Source: Linnemannia schmuckeri
Taxonomy: Eukaryota; Mortierellomycota; Mortierellomycetes; Mortierellales; Mortierellaceae
Assembly (NCBI GenBank): GCA_029449235.1
Contig: JANATG010000011.1
Location: 960,001 to 1,024,000 of the forward strand
Direction: 5' to 3'
Length of the DNA: 64,000 nt
The notes below the pieces were generated by a model. The model had not been told where the DNA came from. It did not search any database and saw nothing but the letters and a program-made list of their open reading frames with translations. Each line of letters starts with the position of its first letter. The first letter of the stretch is position 1. The translations under genes and the position numbers were made by a program. Positions 11,616 through 23,688 of this stretch are shown in pieces.

Positions 11616-12112
11616 TTTTTTTTTTTTTAAAAAAAAGGGAAACAAATAATAGACATGTCTGTGTAACGCTATGACATCTTGAATGACTTTAGTGATGAAT
11701 TTTTTGTTTGTTTTTTTTTTCGTTGTGGGCTCAAGTCTTTTCGATATGACATCAGCCATTAATGCATAGTCAGAGTGAGGAGGGCGATGTCGCTTTTCTT
11801 GTTCGTTGAAAGGCGACTGTTGATGGTCAGGGTTAATAGCCAGGGTGAGGGTGAGGGTGAGGGCCAAGGTTCTGAAAGAAGGGCCAGGACCAGGGGTAGG
11901 GATATTGAGTATCTGAAGGCAGTGATGTTTATTAGATAAATACGTTCTAGCGATGATGCGTGAATGATGCAAGACGAAGACTGATGACCGGCCTTAACGA
12001 AAATAAACATGGCGGCGCATTTTTGGATATAAAGATATCATCTTTGCCCGCTTTTTTTCTCCACAACATTCTTCTCATTCTTCATCTTTTATCCTTCCAA
12101 AAAAAAAAAAAA
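11616..12112. other. MDM12 to TMEM198-like intergenic
   Basis: A 497-base stretch that follows MDM12 and precedes the next + strand gene. It holds short T and A runs, three GGTGAG/GGGTGA copies near 11843-11862, and a run of 14 A (12099-12112) ending exactly at the next ATG. No gene is seen. Confidence 0.6.
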
Positions 12113-13069
12113 ATGTCCCCTTCCACGGCACTATCCCTCCGCACAACAAACAGTCTCCCACGTCGGACCCATCCTCGTTCGACTCTCCTGAAATGTTCTC
12201 CCATCTACCTAATGATGCTCTTCTCAGTCCTCCTCTCCCTCATGAACACCTTTTCTCTTGCTGCACCCATTGACAACGACAAGGACGATAACAACAATAT
12301 CCTGGATGACGCTCGCGATGGACCCTTTAACGTCACGGTTCAAGCCGGAATCGCAGGCGGGATCCTGATCCTGACCGGCTTCATCCTCTGCTTCTTTGGC
12401 TACCGCGTCTTCCATGTCACCATGTTCCTCATCGGATTCTATTTCTTTGGGAACTTGACCTATATCGGCATGGCGAACGGCGGCATCACGAATTCGACAC
12501 TCCTCCTGGCGGTTGCTATTGGTGTTGGTATTGTTGGTGGTTTGCTCCTGGTTTGCTGTTCCAAGTTGGGAGTCGCCGTCCTGGGAGCTTTGGCGCTTTA
12601 TGCGTTGGGGCTCTGGATTTTGGGCTGGAAGTCTGGCGGAGTCATCACCTCATCCACCGGCCGGATTATTCTTCTTGTCGCCTTGGCAGTCGTTGGATTC
12701 ATCTTGGGGCTCTTCCGCGAACGTGAAATGGTCATTGTGGGCTCCGCGATCGTCGGCGCATACTCGTTCGTGATTGGAGTTGATATGTTTGCTCATACAG
12801 GGTTCAAGGAACAGGCGGACCAGTTCATCAACTCCAAGAATACGATTGAGGAGCATTTCGATAACCAGTCTACGGGAGCCTATGCTTTGTTGGCGACTTT
12901 TATTGTCATGGCAATTTTGGGCCTCATGATTCAGTTCTGGGCTTTTGGACGACGCACCTTCAGGCCTACGACTGTTGCTCCTGCGGCTGTTGCTCCTGCT
13001 CCTGTGGCCAGTAATGTGGTTTATACAGAGAAGCCCAGCCGCTTTGGATTCTTCAGACGTCGCTACTAA
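12113..13069 (+). CDS. TMEM198/DUF4203-like multi-pass membrane protein
   Basis: A single exon of 318 codons. The first 50 residues are a basic stretch followed by a hydrophobic signal sequence (LMMLFSVLLSLMNTFSLAA). Then come a short Asp-rich luminal part and about seven hydrophobic helices: GILILTGFILCFFGY, MFLIGFYFFG, LLLAVAIGVGIVGGLLL, LGALALYALGLWIL, IILLVALAVVGFILGLF, VIVGSAIVGAYSFVIG and LLATFIVMAILGLMIQF. The pattern, including FGYRVF and FREREMVIVGSAIVGAY, fits the TM7S3/TM198-like (DUF4203) family of fungal and animal membrane proteins of poorly known function. The tail ends in a basic FGFFRRRY. The start at 12113 is chosen because upstream in-frame codons fall in a leader ending in 14 A, and the signal sequence is complete from here. 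Confidence 0.8.
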   Translation: MSPSTALSLRTTNSLPRRTHPRSTLLKCSPIYLMMLFSVLLSLMNTFSLAAPIDNDKDDNNNILDDARDGPFNVTVQAGIAGGILILTGFILCFFGYRVFHVTMFLIGFYFFGNLTYIGMANGGITNSTLLLAVAIGVGIVGGLLLVCCSKLGVAVLGALALYALGLWILGWKSGGVITSSTGRIILLVALAVVGFILGLFREREMVIVGSAIVGAYSFVIGVDMFAHTGFKEQADQFINSKNTIEEHFDNQSTGAYALLATFIVMAILGLMIQFWAFGRRTFRPTTVAPAAVAPAPVASNVVYTEKPSRFGFFRRRY

Positions 13070-13211
13070 AGCAACCTCCATCCCGTTTTTTTTCAAGTCC
13101 CTTCTACCTTTTATCTTCTTTTTATCTCATACAGTTTCATATTCTTAATTTCCCCTTTCATGTCAATGTATAACAACAACAACATATCTTCACCTACGTT
13201 TTCAGTAATGT

Positions 13212-13217
13212 AATAAA
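13212..13217 (+). terminator. Putative poly(A) signal AATAAA of the TMEM198-like gene
   Basis: AATAAA lies 143 bases after the TAA and is followed by T-rich sequence. The next gene ends on the opposite strand at 13354, so this is a plausible cleavage region for a convergent pair. Confidence 0.45.
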
Positions 13218-13353
13218 CTCCACATTTTTTCTTCACGACAAAAAACAAGCATGTTCAGTAACATCCTTAGGCTCTCACACTGCTGTTTATTGACGAAAAC
13301 TTTAATCTACTACTCAAACCAAAAACTCATCATTACTTTTACTGTTTCTACTC

Positions 13354-14586
13354 TCAATAAGGGCGATAAAAGACCTTATCCCAAAGCTCAGCATCCTTAA
13401 AGGTTCCACGACGATCAACAAAGAACGCCATCCGCTCCTTCTTGGATCCAAGCATAATATGCGCACTACTACCCTCTTTAGCGGGAGAAGTTCCCTGGGG
13501 TCCGACATGGGTCACGAGTTGTTGGCGGCATTGCATGTCCTGGATCGGGTAACTCCTATGATAGCCTTGAGGGAATTTCCGCCCGGTCTCGATCTTGATC
13601 TGAGTTCCTCCCCTCAACAACGTCAACCTCGTCACGTATCTAATTGTTAAGATATCAAAATCGTAGTTAGCATATCGCAGTTGTTAATTCTGTAAACTAA
13701 ACAGCTTATGTTTGTCTCCAGAGAAAAAATAAAAATGATAGTTACCTCCATGGGATGGCACAAATACCAAAGGCAATGACCAATCCAGTACCAACCAAGC
13801 CCGCCGAGATAATAATTCTCGTCCTCAACGGCGCCAATGGCACCTCCGTAGATTCAATCCCTTCAGTTCCAGGAAGGGGCAATGGTGGAGGTGGAGGTTG
13901 GGTGGCAGAGAACATGGGGTTGTCGGTATAGTGCGTAAACGCGTACTGAGCAATGTTTCCCCAAAAGATCAATTGGAGTCCTGCAGTCGCATAGGCAAGC
14001 CAGAATGTCTTGCGGAGTGTCTCTGGCGGTTCGTAAAAAATGACGTCCCTATTTTGTCAGAAATGGGAGTGGAACGTAGTATCGTGTGAGAACTTTGTTG
14101 GCATGCTTTGGATGAAATTGAACTCGAATTGAATTCATGATTGTATCCGCATTGAATTTTGTAGCTCCCTTGATTCTTATCCAGCAACAACAATCCGAAA
14201 GTATGTATATGAACATGAACCTACTGCTTGGCGCACATCTCGGCCAAAGTACGCGAGAAATTAGTAGCGGATCCAGCAGTCCTCCTGATCTTGGACGCCG
14301 ATTCCCTTGCGGCGACAACTGTTGCGGTTGCAGGTGCAGCAGAAGTAACCCCTGTGGCGAGGGATGAGGGCGAGAGGACAGCATTCTTGCTCTTGGAATC
14401 CGGGTGTGAATACTTGAAGGGTGACGATTTTTTACTATTGCCCTTTGCTGCTCCTGAGGCGTAGAATCGAAGTGCGGTGGTGCATACTGAAGTCGTTGGT
14501 GCTGTGAAGTTGAGTTGACACCATGGTGATGTAAGTGTCTTCCTGAAGCAGTTGGTTATTGGAATGAGCCGTTGGATCCTTTGCAT
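13354..14586 (-). CDS. TMEM223-like mitochondrial inner-membrane protein
   Basis: Three exons, 14225-14586, 13746-14048 and 13354-13639, give 316 residues. The first about 50 residues are rich in Arg, Ser and Thr and lack acidic residues, as expected of a mitochondrial presequence (MQRIQRLIPITNCFRKTL). The core starts QDVIFYEPPETLRKTFWLAY, runs into a first helix (GLQLIFWGNIAQYAF), a Pro-rich loop and a second helix (IIISAGLVGTGLVIAFGICAIPW), and ends in a soluble C-terminal part with VTRLTLLRGG and FPQGYHR. Two helices after a DV(I/L)-(F/Y)-x-H/E start fit TMEM223, an animal inner-membrane protein linked to cytochrome oxidase assembly. The function here is inferred from the family. The stop is 285 bases from the stop of the convergent TMEM198-like gene. 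Confidence 0.7.
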
Positions 14587-16294
14587 GGTTAAAAGTTGAA
14601 AATGAATGAATGGAGAAAGACTGATCGGGAACGGGCGCGACTTTTTTTTCCTGCTCTGTCAAAGAGCACGTGATGTGTGAATCCAGCAGGATAGGACAAT
14701 TAACCCAACGATAGGAAATTTGTGTCCATGTCCCACCTGTTCAGGCTCCTTTCTTCTTTTGGGGAGGAAGGGGTCTGTGTTTGGAGATGATCTCGCCTAC
14801 GGAGGATATCAATCGAGACGCGATCATACTCGGGGGACGTGTAGCGTAAGGATAGGCAACGCATCATCACTGTCACCTTAGGCTGCTGTAACCAATCCGC
14901 TCCTCTTCTCTCCTATTGCTAACACCTTCAGCAACAACAGCACCGATGACAACAGCATGCACTGACCACCTGAACAACAGGACAAAAAAAAATTCTCTAC
15001 CATTTTTGTCATGTACGCATCCTTTGTCTCCATTTCTCCCACGCCAAAACTTCTCGGCTGCCTCTGTACTCTCCTGTATACTCTTCCCTTCCTCGGTCCG
15101 TCTTCCCGCCCTCTCACCCCCTGTGATCTCCACAATGCAGCTGTAGATATGAAGTGATAACTTTGAGCGAAAAGGTAAACAACCGTTCGACACTTATCTC
15201 GATAATCGTGCTTCTTTGCTCTCGTCACAAAAAAAGTCTAATACCTCCAACGTATCTTTCACTCGTTGTGCCGTCAAGGTTCAAGCACAAACAAAATATC
15301 GTGCCCCTTTCTAATGCCCACGGAAACAGAACAAAAAACTGGAGAAGGCACAAAAATAGGATTCGAGTCCTACTAATTCATCATTACACCTACGGCGGTG
15401 GACTGGAGTGCAATGTTCCATATGTTCAGGTGCCCGTCTCGGGTGGACTGGACACACCCTCGCACCCGCACAACATCACCCTGATTCAACTCGGAGTTGA
15501 CTTGTTAGGCAATTCTTTCTATATCTCTTTTGTCTGGCGTCATACAGAACAAAGACTGGACGCTATACACTTGGCGGGTAAATTGCATGCTGGTCATTCA
15601 CTGGCAGTCGATACCGTATCTCCTAGACCCTTAGTTGTTGTTGTTAGAAGGATGAAGGGGGATGACTTATATTCATGCAAAAAGGGTTGGCTGCTTGTCT
15701 ACTAGTCATCATTTACCAATGTCAACAGGTCGTCGTGGCGGATTGAGAAGGAGAGCATGTTGGGCAATGATCCCGTTCTTCCTCTTACTTGTCCTCCTCA
15801 ATACTCACCCCTTTTGATTCAAAAAGCAAGACTAGGGCAGGATGAAGAAACAGACAGACTGACAGCAGCAACAACACAAAAAGCCGCACTTCTCTCTCTT
15901 TGTTTTTGCAAATGACACGAACTGGAGAGCAAAGTTTTATGATCGAGAACGACAACAAGAGACCTCAATAAACAACTATAGAGAAGGAAGAAAATGCGGC
16001 GTCATTGTTTCTACGTGAGGTGTCCCGGGTGACAATACACAAAAAAATACGATGCACACACACGAACACAAGCGCCCTTTTTTTCTCGTCTTTTTTAGTC
16101 TTTTCCTTTTCTCCTCGTCCTTTCCTTCTTTCTTCTCTTCTCTTTCATGTTTTTTTATGTGTTGTGTTGTTACTCAAATCTACCACCATTTCTACCACAA
16201 TTCTCCCTCGCCTCTACCTCGCCTCAAAAGCCATTCGCATACCCCCACTCTCTCGCCCTCAACTTCAGCAGCAACAATAACAATAATAACAATC
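14587..16294. other. Divergent intergenic region, no gene seen
   Basis: 1.7 kb between the divergent starts of the TMEM223-like gene and the epimerase. An open frame of 183 codons at 15154-15705 has no recognisable family, no good start context and mixed composition, so it is not called. The right end (16075-16260) is CT-rich and then CAA/TAA-rich, a probable promoter and leader of the epimerase. Confidence 0.55.
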
Positions 16295-18924
<2,630 letters not shown>

Positions 18925-19379
18925 TCCCCCCTTCACCTTTAGTTTACTTTTAGTCCTTTCTACGTCATTTAATAAAGGTCCATTTTTCACCAGTTCCCTT
19001 TCATGTGTTTGTGTTGGCATTGGCCGTTTGCACCGCCGGTTTTTTTTTTTTTTTTTTTTTTTTTGGTGTTGTTCGACAAAAAAAATGTTGAATAATCGAG
19101 AAACCCTGAAGAGGTTGTGCTCTCTCTTTCTTTCTCTCCCTCATGTATCTCACCTTCCCTGTTCCTCATTCATTCCAGAAAGGTTCAATGTCAGATACAT
19201 TCAGACATTTGCACAATAAAATTTAGAAAACCAGAACGAAAATTTTTGCTGGCAGCAGTTCGCTTCTTCTCGTCTGCTTGCCACTTCCAGTGTTTCCATA
19301 GAAATTTTAGCGTCAACATTTTGTTTTCTTGTACAAGACGAATATAGTACAATAAGTTTTATTTTTTTAAAAAAAAAGA
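18925..19379. other. Convergent 3' region between epimerase and EXO70
   Basis: A 455-base stretch holding both 3' UTRs. It has a T26 run (19039-19064) and, on the reverse strand, an AATAAA at 19358-19363, 17 bases past the EXO70 stop. No gene is seen. Confidence 0.6.
18971..18976 (+). terminator. Putative poly(A) signal AATAAA of the epimerase gene
   Basis: AATAAA 46 bases after the stop codon, followed by T-rich sequence and a run of about 26 T at 19039-19064. Confidence 0.5.
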
Positions 19380-22300
19380 TTACGACGCGGTAAAGAACTG
19401 ATTGACCATATCCTTGATCATCGACACATCGTAACGAATGTACTTTTGCGCATTCTTGGTAAATTCCATCGTACCATGCCCACCCGAGGAGGCGTACTTG
19501 GTCAAGAACTTGTCATACATCGGGATCATGATCTGGTTGACATCCTTCAAAACCATGGTCCTAAGATCCATATCCGGGATTGAGTACTGCTTCTGCGTTT
19601 TCCAGAGCTCATCAAAGTCGTGATTAAAGTTCTTGAACTTGTCCTTGACCATCTGACGCTGACTTGAGTTCAACACCTGCTGGAGACCTCCATCCTGGAC
19701 ATAGGTCACATCCATCAGATGCTCGACACAGCCCTTCCAGTTATCCTGGTACAGATCGACATTCTGCTTCAAGGGCCGCTCATACACAGCAGAGACGAGG
19801 CTGTTGGGTGGTGCGTTGCCTGCGTCCGGTCCATTGATGACTTCCAAGAGTCCCGGTGTCGTACGAACAGATTTTGAAATGTAAAAGTAGTTGTTAAGCA
19901 GGAACAGCTGAATTAACGACTGGCCCTTCTTGTAGAACCTCGATTTCGAGTCAATGTTCTGCACCAGCGCCTCCAACACGTCCGCTGTAAAGGTAAGATG
20001 AAATAAAGGTAAGATGAAAACAGGGTCCTCCTGATTAGTTTCGAAATGAACACTGTCACCCTCTGCACAATGCCAACATATCGCATCGCTGAAAAAAAGT
20101 GGTGGCCTACCAAAGTAATGCTGCAAGACTGCGCTCCGTCCAGATCGGCCAGCAGCCTGGGAGCGACGATTCTGCGAGGCTCCGCTTTCAGGGTTGTTCC
20201 AATTGCCATCGCCCATCTGATTAAGAATCGATTCAACCATTGGTTGGTATGTCATCAAGCGCTTCATGTAGTTGAGGGTCTATGTAAATCATAAGAATGT
20301 TTCATGGTTAGCGTCTATCCTGTACGTGAAACAATGCATGTTCCTCGCGTCATTCCACCGCACGCCATTTATCCTTACATCCGAAGTGAGTTGATGAACT
20401 GTTCCGTCCAGAGGCATAGCCTGGTACTTGGGATTATTATGGTTCTAAGTACATGATGCAATAAGAAAAGTAGCGTCAGTTTCATGGTTGTTCCTCCATA
20501 GAGTTGTGTTAGGCTTGGCCAATTACTCATGGGTTGCGAAACCACTAGACGTACCCTGAGTTCACCGAGGAAATCAATGAATGTCTTCATAGCTGCTGCC
20601 TTGAACACCTTGAGCAGCTCTACTGCATCGTTCTCCTTCTGCCTTCTCGCCAACTATGCGAATGGTTAAAAAAAAATGTTAGATATTGGTTGAAGCACAG
20701 AGTACGTTGTGATAGTCGAGGCGCAGTTCAATTCATCCAATCGTACGTACCCCAAAGACACTCTCAAAGGTACTCATGCTGGACTCCAGGGTCTCGATCA
20801 CGTCAAACAGAATGCCAACCTCGGATGTGTAAGTCTTTCGGACTCTACGAGTGATTGTCCGTCCTGTTTCGACCCATTGCTCAATTGGAGGCATAATCGA
20901 TCCCATAAAAGCCAAACTCAACAATTTGGGGTCCAGCAGTGTGTCAGCCAAATCAGCTTCGTTCTAAATGTGTTACAGAGAGAAAGAGATACTAGGTGAA
21001 TCAAAGAGTTCCGATATTTCGATGCATAGATCGATTACCATCGACACTCAAAACAGCCGATTACCCTGCAAAGCTTGAGAAGGGAGGAGGTATAGGGGAT
21101 GAAAGGAGAGGAGCCCTTGTCATAGACGCCTCTTAGCTCAATCATGGATGACTGGTTGAGTGGGGTCAGAGACTTGATCATGCAGTTGGCTCTGATCTCA
21201 CAGTAGGACTTTAAATATCCTGTTGGCGTCGCATTGGGGTCCAAATCGATATCGGCAAGACTCTTGGCAATGGTCACCAAGGTCTGAACAGCTCCTTGGG
21301 GGAAAGATGGAATATCCTTGCGGTCTGACGATGTAACAATTTTAAGGTCTAAGGGCTGGCTGTTTTGTAACAACAGCTTCTTGAAGAGATCATCCAGTTG
21401 TCCTGCTGCAATTTTGAGGCTCCGTTTCTAGTTGGCGATTGAGCAATGCAGTGAGCGATGAAAAAAAAAAAGTGATGTTAGTCGTGATTCAATCCTGACT
21501 TGTATGCGCTCGTACGTACTCCGTCAACCGTTCCTTTGTGAGTGTATCCAACCAAGAGAATCATTGCAGCAGTCTGGCCCAACGCAATCCTCCAAAGGTA
21601 AAAATGTCCACAAAGCGGTGCATAAACTCAAAACTAACGGAGGAGATCCAATGTTTCATAACCAACTTACTAACTGCTGCACCACTCGATCGCCAGCTTT
21701 GAGATTGACAGAGTTCATGGCTCGAAGCGACTCCCGTATCCGCCCAATTGACTGAAAGTACGACTGTAAGTCCTGATCGGATAAGGGTCGGGTCACAATG
21801 GCCTCCTCCCTCGAAGCCAAGTCAAAGTAAGAAAGAATCGCCTCCAATGCTGCTACCGTCTGGTTCATGTCTAACAATGGGGGGGGGGGGGGGGAATACA
21901 GTTGTTAATGCTTGAATATCACGCACATTCAAAAGGTATCTCTGCCAAGTACGTTTCTGCCCATTCCTGAAGCTGTTTTTATTTGACACATACTTCCTGC
22001 CAGCCGTGTAAGGCTTTGGGTTGACTTGTGGATAGGCAAGACTGAGGTCTCCAAACTCGCCAGCCGAGTGTCGAATGAATTAAGAATGTTCACCTGTTTG
22101 TTGAAAGTAAAATGGGGTAAAGTATGTCAATAAAAAGGTTCACCCGAATGTCCGCACTATACGCTTCATCACTCTTGCCCATGAATGAAAGCGAGATCTC
22201 TCATTTGCTTGCCATTTTTGTAGAGACCGTGTTGGTCTTCTCCAGGTTCGTCACCAGTCCGTCAAGTTCTGCCACCTCCTCGTCGAGGAACGTCTTGTTG

Positions 22301-22458
22301 TCCCGGGTACTATTGTTTAAACGAGGAGCAAGAGAACGAATGAGTATGACAACAACATGAAACCATCTATGAGATCACCGTGACCATCCGCCAAGTTCGG
22401 CCGTCCTGTTGCTTTATCGGCTTGAACTCTGAACTCACCCCTCAGATGCGATAGCCAT
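19380..22458 (-). CDS. EXO70: Exo70, exocyst complex subunit
   Basis: Exo70 binds PI(4,5)P2 and Rho GTPases and helps tether secretory vesicles at the plasma membrane. Ten exons were traced: 22439-22458, 22213-22309, 21994-22093, 21671-21870, 21065-21427, 20751-20963, 20555-20653, 20379-20444, 20111-20279 and 19380-19984. They sum to 1932 bases, 643 residues, close to the family's usual 620-650. The N-terminus is a coiled coil with NLEKTNTVSTKM joined to VNILNSFDTRLASLE. The C-terminal rods include LDGTVHQLTSD joined to TLNYMKRLMTYQ, then DSKSRFYKKGQSLIQLFLLNN and the terminal KNAQKYIRYD motif. The first coding exon is only 20 bases. The intron after exon 2 starts GCAAGC, a GC-AG intron; all others are GT-AG. 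It is convergent with the epimerase gene, 455 bases stop to stop. Confidence 0.93.
21879..21894 (+). repeat. G16 homopolymer in EXO70 intron
   Basis: Sixteen consecutive G on the + strand, within the intron between EXO70 exons 3 and 4. It is C16 in the transcript, just upstream of the acceptor. Confidence 0.9.
22211..22212 (-). other. GC donor of EXO70 intron 2
   Basis: The exon ends ...ACAAAAATG and the intron starts GCAAGC. Joining at this point gives STKM|VNILNSFD, which matches the Exo70 coiled coil, and keeps frame. No GT in the surrounding bases gives an open, family-like join; reading on hits TGA within four codons. Confidence 0.8.
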
Positions 22459-23688
22459 TCTGTTTCTGCAGCTGTTGTCCTGTGAGTTTCCTGTTTATGC
22501 TTTCTCAACGCGCGTTTGAGTATTCGTGCGTGGAGCGTGGGTGGGCTTGAGTTTTTCTTTTGTTCAACGTGGAGCTGGAGCGGAGTTATGAGTCGAGTTT
22601 AGTAGGTGCTGTTGATTGTGTTGTTGAGTGTCCGTGATGAATTAGCTGCTGAAGAGAATTGGATGATGGCGAAGCGAATGAGAGAGGGAGAGGAAGAGAG
22701 GAAAGAAGAAAAAGGGAGAAGAGGAAGAAGAAGAAGAAGAAGAGGAAGGAGAGGAGGACGGAAATGAAGAAGGAGCGGGAAGTGGGAAGAGAGAAAAGTG
22801 AGCGTGAAAACCAATATTAGAGGCAAAATTAAGCGCACAAAGCAATTGAACTGAAAAAAAAGTGTCCCGTTGGGCCATTATGTCTTTCAGTCGTGTGGGT
22901 GAATGAGGGGCAGAATGAGGCACCCCTATCTGACTGCTCTCACTGTCCCAGCTGAACAATAACTTCTTAGCATCATATCTAATATATAGGGAAACGAAGC
23001 ATGCAAACATTGGATGCAAAGAAGCAGACCTGATCCCAGGCAATAGGGATTTCTACTAGGCACCAGCGCTGGTCACTGTTTCCGTGTTTGTGCCTCTAAA
23101 GGATCAGACATAATAAATGGGACTCAAAATATAAAAAAAACGGTCATCGCAGAACAGAACAGAAAAGAAGAAGACATCCAAAAACAACAACCACTACTCT
23201 CTTTTACCCCTCTTGCAGCTCGAATGGTCTCTGGAGGTGGCAATTGAACCACGCAACAAAAAAAAAGGAAAGAAAGAGCCCCGTCATCAGCTCCTCCTGT
23301 CATCATTATCTTGTCACCACCTGAATCCTGTCTATCAAGTACTTGAAAAGCTATCTTCCCACACCTTCCCTCCCTTTTCTCTCAGTCAGTGCCCCTTTTC
23401 CCTCTCTTGGCCTTCCTTGCTTCCCTCATCTTCGTTCTGTCTTCCCCCTTGACTCGCCCCTCCCTGTCCTTTCCTTCCCTCACACTTCCCTTCTCTTTTC
23501 TTCCCTTTCTGTCCCTTTCTGTCCCTTTTTGCTGTTCTTTCATTTCTCACATCACTTCCTTCTTTTACTTCCATTCTTTCCTTCGTTCTTTTCTTTACCC
23601 TCATTTCTACACGCACTCTTTGTCGCACTTACTACCACCATACGATTTATACCCGCACGACTTCAGGACACACGCACACAACACAATA
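22459..23688. promoter_or_regulatory. Divergent promoter region EXO70 / DUF2415 WD40
   Basis: 1.2 kb between two start codons facing away from each other. The EXO70 side (22675-22800) is GA-rich on the + strand, thus CT-rich in the sense of EXO70. The WD40 side (23345-23620) is CT-rich on the + strand. The centre is of ordinary composition. No gene is seen. Confidence 0.6.

Noticed and set aside
15154..15705. Open frame of 183 codons upstream of the epimerase
   Set aside because: No domain, no splice-joined partner, mixed composition and it lacks the CT-rich leader seen before other + strand genes.
23339..23688. Three overlapping CT-rich open frames before the WD40 gene
   Set aside because: Pyrimidine-rich leader sequence gives long Ser/Pro/Phe frames; the real start at 23689 is supported by the spliced WD40 product.
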